The notes: generated from the letters alone by a model not told the origin. A stretch of DNA of 64,000 nt from Taishania sp037189645 (GCA_037189645.1 JBBCIY010000005.1:186001-250000); one strand, 5' to 3'; counted from the first letter of the stretch, positions 27,199 to 36,133 are shown. A program made the numbers and translations.

Positions 27199-27562
27199 CA
27201 CCTGGCCTTGATTTTTTTTCTGTTTTTTTTCCATCCCGCTGAAAAACAACATTTTTAATGACTGAAAAATGTGGGAATCATTATTTTTTCATCAATTTCC
27301 GTTGTCAATGAATATCCAGATATGGATGGCTTTTTCATGTAATATTCTTTTCATATACCTGTTTTTTAATTGTTTATTCACATTAAATTTAAGATGAAAG
27401 TCAAAATGATGCACGGAAAAATATTTCAACTGTTCCATTCGTTTAGTAGAATGACCGAATTGATTTTTAAACAGTAGGTAATTTCGTTTCATCAACACGG
27501 GTTTTACCAGTAATAATTTATTAATATTGTAAATTGAGACCATAAACCATAATTTGAAAGCT
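27199..27562. other. AT-rich intergenic stretch
   Basis: About 360 bp between the tRNA-Ser promoter and the LytTR regulator. No credible gene. It holds a hairpin ACATTTTT / AAAAATGT (27249-27272). No TAnnTTTG box was found close to the regulator ATG, so its promoter may be of another type. Confidence 0.5.
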
Positions 27563-28336
27563 ATGAAATTACGAGCATTAGTTGTCGACGATGAAGAGTT
27601 TGCCCGAAAAAACCTGGTCATGCTCCTGGAGGAATTCTGCCCGGAGATAGAGGTAATCGGAGAAGCTGAGCGAAAAGAACAGGCTAAAGCCATTATCGAA
27701 GCATCAAAACCTGACGTGGTTTTCCTTGATATCCGGATGCCGTCAAATGCAGAAGGGTTTGAACTGCTGGAAGAGATCGAAGAGAAGAACTTCCAGGTCA
27801 TTTTTGTAACTGCTTTTAAAGATTATGCCATTAAAGCTTTCAATGCCAGCGCTGTCTATTACCTGTTAAAACCGATCGATATTGAAGAATTGCAGACAGC
27901 CGTTAAAAGAGTGGTCGAAACACGGGCGATCTATACGGAAAACCCGGAGGGCTTCTCCACGTATTTCCGGTCCCTTCGCAATTTGTCCGATAATTTACTT
28001 CGCAACAAACCGAATAACCGGATAGCCGTTTCCCACACAAAAGGACTTAAGATCATTGAAGATGACACCATTCTTCACCTGGAAGCATCCGGAAACTGTA
28101 CAACGATCTACTTTAAAGACGGAACACGCTACCTGGATACGCGTACTTTAAAAACGTATGAATCCATCCTGGATGAATCCAAGTTCGCACGTATTCATAA
28201 ATCACACATCATTAACCTCAATGAATTGTCCGAATACCTGAACGAGGACGGGCATTTTGCCGTGTTGAAAACAGGCTTGAAAATCCCTGTGGCGCGCAAC
28301 CGTGTAACTGAATTCGTAAAAATGCTGAAGCAGTAA
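27563..28336 (+). CDS. LytTR-type response regulator
   Basis: 257 aa. Receiver domain with acidic pair VVDDEE, phospho-Asp in VVFLDIRMPS, Thr in VTAFKDYA and Lys in LLKPID; then a LytTR DNA-binding domain (HLEASGNCTTIYFKDG, FARIHKSHIINLNEL). Start at ATG 27563; a TTG three codons earlier is also possible. The last base of its stop is the first base of the kinase ATG (28336), so the pair is translationally coupled. Confidence 0.92.
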   Translation: MKLRALVVDDEEFARKNLVMLLEEFCPEIEVIGEAERKEQAKAIIEASKPDVVFLDIRMPSNAEGFELLEEIEEKNFQVIFVTAFKDYAIKAFNASAVYYLLKPIDIEELQTAVKRVVETRAIYTENPEGFSTYFRSLRNLSDNLLRNKPNNRIAVSHTKGLKIIEDDTILHLEASGNCTTIYFKDGTRYLDTRTLKTYESILDESKFARIHKSHIINLNELSEYLNEDGHFAVLKTGLKIPVARNRVTEFVKMLKQ

Positions 28337-31263
28337 TGAAGTACCTGGTCTTATTCCCGGCACTGTTATGGTGCTCACTTACTTTTTCGCAACGTTATCT
28401 ATTCCAGTCCTATTCCACATCCGAAGGGCTTACCCAGTCACAGGTAACGTCCATCTGCCAGGATAGCACCGGCTACCTGTGGATCGGGACACTGGGTGGT
28501 GTTTCCAAATACAACGGGAATACATTTAAAAATTATTCAACGGATAATGGCTTGCTGAACAACCGGGTCAATGTCGTGGAATGGATCGATTCAAAGGTAT
28601 TCATCGGGCATCAGGGTGGTATTTCGGTCATTGACAACAACAAAATAACTGCCATATCACTGGCCAGGCCCTTCCAGATGACCAATGTCACCGATATCAT
28701 CAAGTACAACGGAAGGATCATCGTTGCTACCAACGGAGCGGGGCTTTATGAACTAAAAAACAAGGTATTAACAGCGCTTCCTTTATTAAGGGACGATTAT
28801 GCCTTTGTCCGTGACATGCTGGAATGGAAAGGTGATCTGTATTTTGCTACCAGGGGGGGAATGGCACGTTCGAACGACCTTCTGAAAAGCGATTTTTTCC
28901 TGGAAGACAGAGAAATCAGCATCTCAGCGCTTGCCGTACGCAACAATCATTTGCTCATTTCCAGTTTTTACGACGGCCTTTTGTATTACAGCAAAGAAAA
29001 AAACGCGATCGTTAAAACCAGGTTTGAAAACGACGGACACCTGTTCAATGACATCATTGTCGATTCCCGCAACTACATCTGGATCTGTACCTCCAACGGC
29101 ATCATCAAATTTAATGAGAAAGAATCATTTTTCTTTGACAATAAAGTCGGGCTGCCGCTCAATATTACCAGCACAGCCTATGAAGATGCCGATAAAAACA
29201 TCTGGATAGGCACCCAGGGAAAAGGGTTGGTAAAAGCGGCGAACGGAGACATTTCGTTTTTCGATAAATCGACCGGTTTGCTCTCAGACCTTGTACTGAG
29301 CGGGTTCCAGAGCAGTGATGGCGTATATTATTTCGGAACAATGGACGGGAGCGTGATAAAAACCACGGATTTCAAATCATTCACCTCCATCCCGATTAAT
29401 CCAACCGTCTGGTGTGCAGTGGGAAACGTTGACGGCTATCACTGGTTCGGGACAAAATTCGGGCTGTATTCCGTAGATAAATCAGATCGCTTTAAGCTGT
29501 ATGACCTGGACGACGGAGCGCCCGGGTTTAAAATAACCGCCTTTCATAAAATTGATTCCAAATCAATGTATATCGGGGGGTCTCACGGCATCGTCAGGTA
29601 CTCCGAAGGGAAATTCACTCCTATCGGAACAAATGTCAGCGATATCGGTACCATCCGGAATATCACCTATTTCAAAGGTGTGCTGTTCGTCGCTACGGAT
29701 ATGGGATTGTATTCCCTCGGAAAAAATAATCGCTTTGAACTGACCGGGCAGTTGAACCGAACGGTCTATTCCATTGCAAAGATAAACTCTGAACGGCTGT
29801 TCGTAGGTACGGAAGACGGACTGTACGAGCTGGTGGGGAACAACGAAATGAAACGGGTCCGTTTCTCAAGCGATGTCGCCTCCAATTACATCAATTTCCT
29901 GAGCGTAGACGGATCCGACCTGCTTGTCGGAACCAATAACGGTGTGTACATCATCGACACGAAAAAACAGGAGAAAAATGTGAAGCGCATCGGCGTATCG
30001 GATGGACTGATCGACCCGGAAACCAACCTGAATTCCAGCTTCATTGACAAAACCGGCGCCTTGTGGTTCGGCACAGCATCCGGCCTGGTCCACCTAAACC
30101 TGAAAACACTCAACCGGCAAGCACAGAACGCACGGCTGAAACTGAATAACATCCTGCTTAACTATGAACCATTCGATTACAAAAGTTACGATGGTGAAAT
30201 GGAGCGAGGGATTCCTCAGAACATGAAATTCCCGTACAACAAGAATAATCTGCAGTTTAACCTGGACGGTGTTTCACTGAATAACTACGAAGACCTGTCC
30301 TTTCAATTCAAAATAGAGGGATTGGATGACACCTGGATGCCACCTTCCAAAGCACCGTATATCACTCTCTCAGGGCTTTCAGCGGGAAATTACGTCGTAC
30401 ATGTAAGAACCTTGCTGGATGATGGCAGCACCGTCGACCAGCTGGCAATCGCGTTTATCATCAAACAGGCATTCTACAAAACATGGTGGTTCATTTCCCT
30501 GCTGGCGCTGTTTGTTGCTATCCTGATCTTTCTTTTCATGAGGATGCGGATCAAACGGGAACAGGAAAAAAACGAGCTGGAGCGGACAGAGTTCAAAGCC
30601 CGGCTGATCACGCTGGAGCAGCAATCACTGAATGCCAGCATGAACCGGCATTTTATTTTCAACTCGCTCAACAGCATTCAATATTTCATCAATATTTCCG
30701 ACAGGCTTTCAGCCAATAAATACCTCTCCAACTTTGCAAAGCTGATCCGGAAGAACCTGGACTCTTCTACCGAAGAGAACAGCATGGTAACCCTTGCTGA
30801 AGAAATAGAGCGGATAGAACTGTACCTTTCTCTTGAAGCTATGCGGTTTAACGGGAAATTCGATTATCATATCCTTACCAACGATGTGGACCTAGAATCA
30901 GTACTGATCCCTGCCATGATGATCCAGCCGTTCGTGGAGAACAGCATCATCCACGGCGTGTTGCCTCAAACAGACAGGAAAGGAAAAATTGACGTTGAAA
31001 TAAAGAAAGAAGGCAATTACCTGTCGATCAGCATACTTGACAACGGGATCGGTATTGAAAAAAGCATTGAGCAAAAAATCGGTTTCAGCGGCGATCATAA
31101 ATCACAGGGAATGGAAATCACCATGAAACGGATCGACATAATGAAAAAAATATCCGACAGAGACATGGAGCTGATCGGCCCGCAGCAGCTCTATGATTCC
31201 AATGGAAATATACTCGGGACAGTTGTAAAAATAAAAATTTCACTAAATAATTTGGAGGATTAA
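28336..31263 (+). CDS. Beta-propeller LytS-type sensor histidine kinase
   Basis: 975 aa. Signal peptide (1-18), then a two-component-regulator propeller (Reg_prop) over about 25-600 with repeated motifs such as GYLWIGTLGGVSKYNG and NIWIGTQGKGLVKA, a Y_Y_Y domain to about 710, one TM helix (WWFISLLALFVAILIFLF), a coiled coil, and a His_kinase/HATPase module (NRHFIFNSLNSIQYF; IQPFVENSIIHGVL; LDNGIGI). The usual MNPHF is MNRHF here, as in some Bacteroidota LytS relatives. It senses a periplasmic cue and signals to the LytTR regulator in front of it. Ligand unknown. Confidence 0.92.
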   Translation: MKYLVLFPALLWCSLTFSQRYLFQSYSTSEGLTQSQVTSICQDSTGYLWIGTLGGVSKYNGNTFKNYSTDNGLLNNRVNVVEWIDSKVFIGHQGGISVIDNNKITAISLARPFQMTNVTDIIKYNGRIIVATNGAGLYELKNKVLTALPLLRDDYAFVRDMLEWKGDLYFATRGGMARSNDLLKSDFFLEDREISISALAVRNNHLLISSFYDGLLYYSKEKNAIVKTRFENDGHLFNDIIVDSRNYIWICTSNGIIKFNEKESFFFDNKVGLPLNITSTAYEDADKNIWIGTQGKGLVKAANGDISFFDKSTGLLSDLVLSGFQSSDGVYYFGTMDGSVIKTTDFKSFTSIPINPTVWCAVGNVDGYHWFGTKFGLYSVDKSDRFKLYDLDDGAPGFKITAFHKIDSKSMYIGGSHGIVRYSEGKFTPIGTNVSDIGTIRNITYFKGVLFVATDMGLYSLGKNNRFELTGQLNRTVYSIAKINSERLFVGTEDGLYELVGNNEMKRVRFSSDVASNYINFLSVDGSDLLVGTNNGVYIIDTKKQEKNVKRIGVSDGLIDPETNLNSSFIDKTGALWFGTASGLVHLNLKTLNRQAQNARLKLNNILLNYEPFDYKSYDGEMERGIPQNMKFPYNKNNLQFNLDGVSLNNYEDLSFQFKIEGLDDTWMPPSKAPYITLSGLSAGNYVVHVRTLLDDGSTVDQLAIAFIIKQAFYKTWWFISLLALFVAILIFLFMRMRIKREQEKNELERTEFKARLITLEQQSLNASMNRHFIFNSLNSIQYFINISDRLSANKYLSNFAKLIRKNLDSSTEENSMVTLAEEIERIELYLSLEAMRFNGKFDYHILTNDVDLESVLIPAMMIQPFVENSIIHGVLPQTDRKGKIDVEIKKEGNYLSISILDNGIGIEKSIEQKIGFSGDHKSQGMEITMKRIDIMKKISDRDMELIGPQQLYDSNGNILGTVVKIKISLNNLED

Positions 31264-31282
31264 AATAAAGGTAGTATATTTG
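31252..31282 (+). promoter_or_regulatory. Promoter of the 76-aa lipoprotein gene, TTG-N20-TATATTTG
   Basis: TTG at 31252-31254 (inside the last codons of the kinase), TATATTTG at 31275-31282; 25 nt to the ATG. Confidence 0.7.
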
Positions 31283-31307
31283 TTATGTAGAATGCAATTC
31301 AAGTATT

Positions 31308-31538
31308 ATGAGACGTTTAATTCTTTTGGGTGGTATTTTTATATTGACGATCGTTGTATCCTCATGTAAAAAGGAAGTTATTCAGCCGAATAGCAGGGCA
31401 GCAGAAGCAGGTGTTGAACAGTCTCACCAGCAGAAAGCAGCTTTCGGATCAGGTGATGTAAACGGAAACAACGGAGACATTACAGATCCCAATGATGATG
31501 ACTACACACGCAAACCTAAGAAGACAGTAAAAAAATAA
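31308..31538 (+). CDS. 76-aa lipoprotein
   Basis: Signal peptide with lipobox IVVSSC (Cys20), mature part KKEVIQPNSRAAEAGVEQ, then a Gly/Asn/Asp-rich stretch and a basic end RKPKKTVKK. No known family. Unlike the CEC lipoproteins it has no cysteine beyond the anchor. Own promoter and terminator; sits between the kinase operon and rpiB. Confidence 0.8.
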   Translation: MRRLILLGGIFILTIVVSSCKKEVIQPNSRAAEAGVEQSHQQKAAFGSGDVNGNNGDITDPNDDDYTRKPKKTVKK

Positions 31539-31554
31539 CAATATAGAACTAGAT

Positions 31555-31588
31555 GAAAAAAAGGTTGTCTGTCGACAACCTTTTTTTG
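31555..31588 (+). terminator. Intrinsic terminator of the 76-aa lipoprotein gene
   Basis: Stem AAAAAAAGGTTGTC / GACAACCTTTTTTT with loop TGTC. Confidence 0.92.
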
Positions 31589-31679
31589 TGCCTTATTTCC
31601 GGCAATCAGGAATAAATTCACATGCATCGTATGCTCTTTTTAATGAATTTGCCTATTTTTACACGATAAAATTGAACTT

Positions 31680-32111
31680 ATGATTATTCCAATTGGTTGC
31701 GATCACGCAGGTTTTGAATTAAAGCAGGAATTGATCAGGCACCTTGAATCCAAAGGTCATACCGTCAAAGATTTCGGAACGTATTCCGAGGAAAGCATCG
31801 ACTACCCGGATTATGCACATCCCGTCGCTGAAATGGTGGAGCAAAACGAAGGAACGCTGGGAATCTTATTGTGTGGTTCGGGAAACGGGATCAACATGAC
31901 AGCAAACAAGCACCAGGGAATCCGCTCCGCTCTTTGCTGGCAGCCTGAGATTGCCAGACTCGCACGTGAGCACAACAACGCGAATATCATTACCCTACCG
32001 GCACGGTTCATCACCAAAGAAAACGCCATCGAAATGATCGATGTGTTCTTTTCTACTGATTTTGAAGGAGGAAGACACCAAAAGCGCATTGAAAAGATAC
32101 CTGTATGTTAA
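31680..32111 (+). CDS. rpiB: Ribose-5-phosphate isomerase B
   Basis: 143 aa cytosolic isomerase of the pentose-phosphate pathway (ribose-5-P to ribulose-5-P). Seen: IGCDHAGFELKQ at the N-terminus, the active-site loop LLCGSGNGINMTANK (Cys catalytic base), and GIRSALCWQPEIARLAREHN followed by NIITLPARFI. Length and all motifs are typical of RpiB/LacAB. Stands between a lipoprotein gene and the tRNA-Gly/tRNA-Leu region. Confidence 0.95.
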   Translation: MIIPIGCDHAGFELKQELIRHLESKGHTVKDFGTYSEESIDYPDYAHPVAEMVEQNEGTLGILLCGSGNGINMTANKHQGIRSALCWQPEIARLAREHNNANIITLPARFITKENAIEMIDVFFSTDFEGGRHQKRIEKIPVC

Positions 32112-32162
32112 CTATCTTTTAAAAAAGTTAATACAGATGCGCCAAAATTCAAAAAAACTTTA

Positions 32163-32170
32163 TACATTTG
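32163..32170 (+). promoter_or_regulatory. -7 box (TACATTTG) ahead of the tRNA-Gly/tRNA-Leu region
   Basis: Exact TAnnTTTG; it would start a leader of about 110 nt before tRNA-Gly. No TTG at the ideal distance. Confidence 0.55.
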
Positions 32171-32225
32171 TCGCCCGTTGATGAACGAATCTGCGGTTAA
32201 AATTGAAACAATGCGAGAATAACTC

Positions 32226-32243
32226 TCCCGATAGCTATCGGGA
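32226..32243. repeat. 18-bp perfect palindrome in the tRNA leader
   Basis: TCCCGATAGCTATCGGGA is its own reverse complement. It sits between the -7 box and tRNA-Gly, where it would fold in the precursor RNA. I have the impression that this sequence is common in Bacteroidota genomes, but could not check it. Confidence 0.85.
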
Positions 32244-32287
32244 AGTAGAGTACGATTTTCAGATACGATCTGAAATATCCAAAATAA

Positions 32288-32360
<73 letters not shown>

Positions 32361-32385
32361 CTACTCTGGGAATGAGAAGAAGAAT

Positions 32386-32407
32386 AAGAGGGTTCACCCT
32401 CTTTTTT
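32386..32407 (+). terminator. Intrinsic terminator between tRNA-Gly and tRNA-Leu
   Basis: Stem AAGAGGG / CCCTCTT with loop TTCA, then TTTTTT. It should limit read-through, so tRNA-Leu may depend on incomplete termination or its own weak promoter. Confidence 0.85.
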
Positions 32408-32429
32408 CATGTCTTGCAAAGAACAGGAT

Positions 32430-32513
32430 GCTCGAGTGGTGGAATCGGTAGACACGCCGGACTTAAAATCCTGTGCCCTTTTGGGCGTGCGGGTTCAAGT
32501 CCCGCCTCGAGTA
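32430..32513 (+). tRNA. tRNA-Leu(UAA)
   Basis: 84 nt class II tRNA. Acceptor GCTCGAG / CTCGAGT (first pair G-U), anticodon TAA in GACTTAAAATCC, long variable arm TGCCCTTTTGGGCG, T-loop GGTTCAAGTCC. CCA not encoded. Confidence 0.95.
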
Positions 32514-32514
32514 C

Positions 32515-32544
32515 AAAGGTCATCTTCAAACGATGGCCTTTTTT
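32515..32544 (+). terminator. Intrinsic terminator of tRNA-Leu
   Basis: Stem AAAGGTCAT / ATGGCCTTT (one G-U) followed by TTTT. Confidence 0.82.
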
Positions 32545-32770
32545 TATTCATGTCTTTTTCAAAATTTGCAAACAATGACCAAAGTCCCTGCTGAAATTTA
32601 CATCCATGTCTGATGAATTTTCCCGAAACGTCAAAGAACTAATCAACTGCAATTTACGAATATTTACCACTTAGTTTATGGTTTATAGCCGGATACCGAC
32701 AATTTCCCTGTTAACAGAAAGATAACAAAAAAAGTTACTGCCGGTTATTCTCTGAGAGCCGGAAAATGAA

Positions 32771-32778
32771 TAGCTTTG
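32771..32778 (+). promoter_or_regulatory. -7 box (TAGCTTTG) of the MFS exporter leader
   Basis: Exact TAnnTTTG, 7 nt before the ATG of a 16-codon upstream reading frame. Confidence 0.6.
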
Positions 32779-32785
32779 CAGCGTT

Positions 32786-32836
32786 ATGAACATTTCTTTC
32801 CATACAACAATGATCGCTAAGCCCTGGATTGCCTGA
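32786..32836 (+). CDS. Putative 16-aa leader peptide
   Basis: ATG at 32786 to TGA at 32836 encodes MNISFHTTMIAKPWIA. Too short to judge by composition; its position right behind a promoter box and just before competing hairpins suggests a regulatory upstream frame. Its stop codon overlaps the strand that forms the first alternative stem. Confidence 0.4.
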   Translation: MNISFHTTMIAKPWIA

Positions 32837-32898
32837 CCGGAGGGACAGGGATGCACCTCCGATCTCCTTTGTATGAAGACAACTTCCGGTTGGTCTTC
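32836..32898 (+). promoter_or_regulatory. Possible attenuator with mutually exclusive hairpins
   Basis: Hairpin 1: CGGAGG (32838-32843) with CCTCCG (32856-32861). Hairpin 2: GAAGACAAC (32875-32883) with GTTGGTCTTC (32889-32898, one bulge). Alternative: ACCGGA (32836-32841) with TCCGGT (32885-32890), which would break both. The arrangement after a short reading frame resembles ribosome-stalling attenuation of antibiotic-resistance genes. No T-run follows hairpin 2. Confidence 0.45.
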
Positions 32899-32931
32899 TG
32901 TGTTGTAGTTTAAAATCATTTCAAAAAAATT

Positions 32932-34158
32932 ATGGAAAATAATCATTGGTTTCGTACCTATCTATTTATATGGGCTGGTCAGTTTGTGTCCATGATCAGC
33001 AGTTATTCGGTTCATTTTGCAGTAATCATATGGCTCAGCCTGGAACATCAGTCTGCCGAAGTGCTGGCACTGGCCGGTATCGCGGGCCTGCTTCCCCAGG
33101 CAGTGATCGGGCCGTTTGCAGGTGTGTTCATTGACCGCTGGAACCGAAAGCTGGTAATGATCCTGGCCGATGCGTTCATTGCCCTGTGCACCCTGGTCAT
33201 GGTCTTTGTAATGAATGACGGAGACCCGAACCTGGGGCTGGTCTATTTCCTGCTGGGGTGCCGCTCCGTCGGAAATGCCTTTCATTCTCCGGCCATGCAG
33301 GCAATAGCTCCATTGATCGTTCCTGAAAAAGAACTCCTGCGTGTATCAGGAATCAACCAGATGCTGCAATCAGTAAGCGGTATCGCCGGGCCTGCACTGG
33401 GAACCATTGCCATTACCTATCTCCCGATAGCGAAAGTACTCTATATTGACATCGTCGGAGCCCTTGTAGCCATTACTTCGTTGTTCTTTGTATCGATTCC
33501 TCACCTGAAGCGGGAAAAAACAAAACCTTCCCTCTCCTCAGTCATTACTGAACTGAAAGAAGGGATGCATGCTGTTTATTACAACAAAGGCCTTGCTTTC
33601 CTGTTCCTGTTTGCCATGATCGCCACTTTCTTTATCATGCCGGTAGCAATTATGTTTCCCCTGCTGACTACCGGGCATTATGCAGGCGGAAAATGGGAAA
33701 TGGGGCTGATCGAGATCATCTGGGGTGTCGGTATGCTCATCGGCGGTTCGATCCTGGGGATCATGCGGGTAAAAACTTCCAAGATCATCCTGGTGAACAC
33801 AATGCACATCATCCTGGGGCTTACTTTTTCATTCTCCGGGCTGCTTCCGGGAGCATGGTTCCTGGGGTTTGTCACGCTCACCGCTTTCGGAGGTGTGGCA
33901 TTATCCATCTTTTCAGCCGCCTTTATGACCATTCTGCAGGAGGAAGTCGCAGCGGATAAGCTGGGCAGGGTATTTTCACTCTATTTCAGCATGGCGGTCC
34001 TGCCCAGCATCGTCGGACTTTTGTTTACCGGTATCATCGCCGAAAACATTGGTGTTGCCTATGCCTTTGTAATATCCGGCATTCTTGTAACACTCGTAGG
34101 TGTCGTGTCATTCCTGGTGCCGTCACTGATGAAGCTGGGAAGCGGGAAAACAGATTGA
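32932..34158 (+). CDS. MFS exporter (MefA/EntS-like)
   Basis: 408 aa with 12 predicted membrane helices; the loop 2-3 motif GPFAGVFIDRWNRKLVMILADA is seen as GVFIDRWNRK, the MFS signature. Overall pattern (WAGQFVSMISSYSVHFAVIIW; RSVGNAFHSPAMQAIAPLIV) is that of the macrolide-efflux/enterobactin-exporter (MFS_3) branch. It likely exports a drug or a small hydrophobic compound; the substrate is unknown. A leader of about 150 nt with a short reading frame and competing hairpins lies ahead, suggesting ligand- or translation-dependent control. The resistance role is inference. Confidence 0.85.
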   Translation: MENNHWFRTYLFIWAGQFVSMISSYSVHFAVIIWLSLEHQSAEVLALAGIAGLLPQAVIGPFAGVFIDRWNRKLVMILADAFIALCTLVMVFVMNDGDPNLGLVYFLLGCRSVGNAFHSPAMQAIAPLIVPEKELLRVSGINQMLQSVSGIAGPALGTIAITYLPIAKVLYIDIVGALVAITSLFFVSIPHLKREKTKPSLSSVITELKEGMHAVYYNKGLAFLFLFAMIATFFIMPVAIMFPLLTTGHYAGGKWEMGLIEIIWGVGMLIGGSILGIMRVKTSKIILVNTMHIILGLTFSFSGLLPGAWFLGFVTLTAFGGVALSIFSAAFMTILQEEVAADKLGRVFSLYFSMAVLPSIVGLLFTGIIAENIGVAYAFVISGILVTLVGVVSFLVPSLMKLGSGKTD

Positions 34159-34162
34159 AAGT

Positions 34163-34212
34163 ATGCACAGAGCGACTCAGAATCTTTAATTTCCGGGTTC
34201 TGCTCTGTGCAT
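34163..34212 (+). terminator. Stem-loop after the MFS gene
   Basis: 11-bp perfect stem ATGCACAGAGC / GCTCTGTGCAT with a 28-nt loop; no strong T-run, so a weak terminator or 3' stabiliser. Confidence 0.55.
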
Positions 34213-34298
34213 TATGAAAATTTAAAATCAGGTAAAAATACCTTATTGAAATCTCGCTGAAATAGCTTAGATTAGTCCTGGTTAAAATAACTTTCACT

Positions 34299-35996
34299 AT
34301 GCAAGAAAACATTCAACTACTGCTTGGTAATCTGGAAGATAAGCGTTTTTTCCCCCTGGGAGAAGTGGCCCGGATCCCGTTACCAGACCTTACCTCCACT
34401 CTGAAGAAAGAAGGTAAGAAAAACAAAGACAGAATATGGGGCACACTCGGATGGGAAACCGACATTCCGTTTACTCCTTCCGGGGACCTGGTATTCTCCA
34501 AAGCAGGCAATTCCGATGAAGGAATCCATGAACGGGATAAGCGGAACAAGCTGACCCGGCAGGAAATCAAAGACCTGAAAGCTGTTAATCCCGAACTCAG
34601 CATAAGAAGAAGAAAAGAGGTTCATGAATACTACATCAATTTTGACGAGGTACATTTCGAACTTCCCGAGGTATTCAATCCTGTTGAATTGCCCCGCCTT
34701 CGCCTGACGGTTTTCCTGGAGCCGGATGAAGGTGCTATTGTCTATTTCCAGCATAGTAAAAAAGAAGATTTTTTAGATGAAGAGGCGTTCTCTGAATACA
34801 TTTTACATGAGCAGGAACGAAATTCCGGCAGGGACAGGCTGACGTATTATTTCCCGGTGGAACCCAAACACATCCTGGAACCTGTAGACGGAGAAGAAAA
34901 CCTGTACCGCGAGTCCGAACAGGAAACGGGAATGAGCTTTATTGTAAAAGTGCTGGTGTTCAAACAGAAAAAAGGAACAGAGAAACAGCTTTACACCAGT
35001 TTCCTGAAAACAATCAATACGTCCGAAAAAAAAGGTTCCAAAACAGCAGGGAAGGACAAATATGCCCTCCTGAAATTTGCACCGGACCAGGGAAGCGCGG
35101 GGAAATTCATCCCGGTAACAGCAAAAAGCCAGCTGGCAGAACATGCAAAAACACTCTTGCTCATTCATGGTACATTCGTAGATACCCTGTCTTCCTTTGA
35201 ACATCTGCTGACACCCCGTCCGGGGGGAAAGAACCTGCTCCAGGAACTGATCCTGAAAGGGAAATTTGAACAGATAATAGCCTTCAATCATCCCACCATA
35301 TCCGACAACGCGGCCGGAAACACAGCGTGGCTGGTTGCTCATTTAGGGAAGCTGAACGTGCGGTTCTCAAAGCCCCTGCAAATCGTCGCTACCAGCCGGG
35401 GAGCATTGGTCGCGGAGTACATGGCAGCTGATACGGTGATCCACCAGTATATACCGGCGATCAGCAAGATCATGTTGTTTTCGGCGGGGAACGGATGTGG
35501 TTATTTTAACTTAGGCCACAAGATCTCACGGGTATTGTCGATATGGAAAGCTGTTTCGCCCGGACCTGCCGGGAAAATTATCTCTTCCTTTGCCCAATTG
35601 TCCGTACAATGGTTCCTGTCACAGCCCGGGTGTAAGATGATGACGATCAACAGCCCTGAGCTGAATGCGATCCTGTCCGGATCTCCTGTCAATCCGTCGA
35701 CCAGGTATAAGTCGGTCATTGCAGACTGGCATAAATGCCTGGTGGATGAAAAAGGATTCTTTAAACGTGTCGGAAGTACCAGCCTTGACGCAGTAATCCG
35801 CATAGCGCTGGGCCGGGAGCACGATTGGGTGATCGGTGCAGAGCAGCAGAAACGCATCCCCGTGAATTCCGGTTTGCCTGACCAGGTCATCCGGCATTGC
35901 ACGCACGGACGTTACCTGGAAGCAGGCTATGTACGGGATGAGCAGTGTGAAGTCATTCCTGACCCGTTCCGGATCCTATTCGACTTTTTCGATTAA
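34299..35996 (+). CDS. Cytosolic alpha/beta-hydrolase with a large N-terminal domain
   Basis: 565 aa, no signal peptide or TM. About 1-280: a charged domain without recognisable motifs (GWETDIPFTPSGDLVFSKAG; EYYINFDEVHFELPE). About 285-565: alpha/beta-hydrolase/lipase-like domain with oxyanion strand TLLLIHGTFVDTLSSF, nucleophile elbow ATSRGALVAEYM (Ser in TSRGA), and possible acid/His in REHDWVIG and RHCTHGRYL. Similar domains are found in bacterial multidomain proteins with CHAT/caspase-like or effector functions, but no such partner is adjacent. Monocistronic; function unknown. Confidence 0.75.
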   Translation: MQENIQLLLGNLEDKRFFPLGEVARIPLPDLTSTLKKEGKKNKDRIWGTLGWETDIPFTPSGDLVFSKAGNSDEGIHERDKRNKLTRQEIKDLKAVNPELSIRRRKEVHEYYINFDEVHFELPEVFNPVELPRLRLTVFLEPDEGAIVYFQHSKKEDFLDEEAFSEYILHEQERNSGRDRLTYYFPVEPKHILEPVDGEENLYRESEQETGMSFIVKVLVFKQKKGTEKQLYTSFLKTINTSEKKGSKTAGKDKYALLKFAPDQGSAGKFIPVTAKSQLAEHAKTLLLIHGTFVDTLSSFEHLLTPRPGGKNLLQELILKGKFEQIIAFNHPTISDNAAGNTAWLVAHLGKLNVRFSKPLQIVATSRGALVAEYMAADTVIHQYIPAISKIMLFSAGNGCGYFNLGHKISRVLSIWKAVSPGPAGKIISSFAQLSVQWFLSQPGCKMMTINSPELNAILSGSPVNPSTRYKSVIADWHKCLVDEKGFFKRVGSTSLDAVIRIALGREHDWVIGAEQQKRIPVNSGLPDQVIRHCTHGRYLEAGYVRDEQCEVIPDPFRILFDFFD

Positions 35997-36004
35997 TGAA
36001 CAAC

Positions 36005-36038
36005 AATGGTATGGTGCAGATTCCGGTACCATACCATT
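36005..36038 (+). terminator. Stem-loop after the hydrolase gene
   Basis: 11-bp perfect stem AATGGTATGGT / ACCATACCATT, loop 12 nt. Confidence 0.6.
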
Positions 36039-36073
36039 CCTGTAAGATCCAATCAACCCGGGCATATACAAAA

Positions 36074-36107
36074 GAAAGCCGGCATGATGAGTATCATGCC
36101 GGCTTTC
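36074..36107. terminator. Strong stem-loop between convergent genes
   Basis: 15-bp perfect stem GAAAGCCGGCATGAT / ATCATGCCGGCTTTC, loop GAGT. Likely bidirectional terminator for the hydrolase gene and the 150-aa membrane protein gene. Confidence 0.75.
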
Positions 36108-36133
36108 CCATGTGAACAGTATCAGGTTATATG

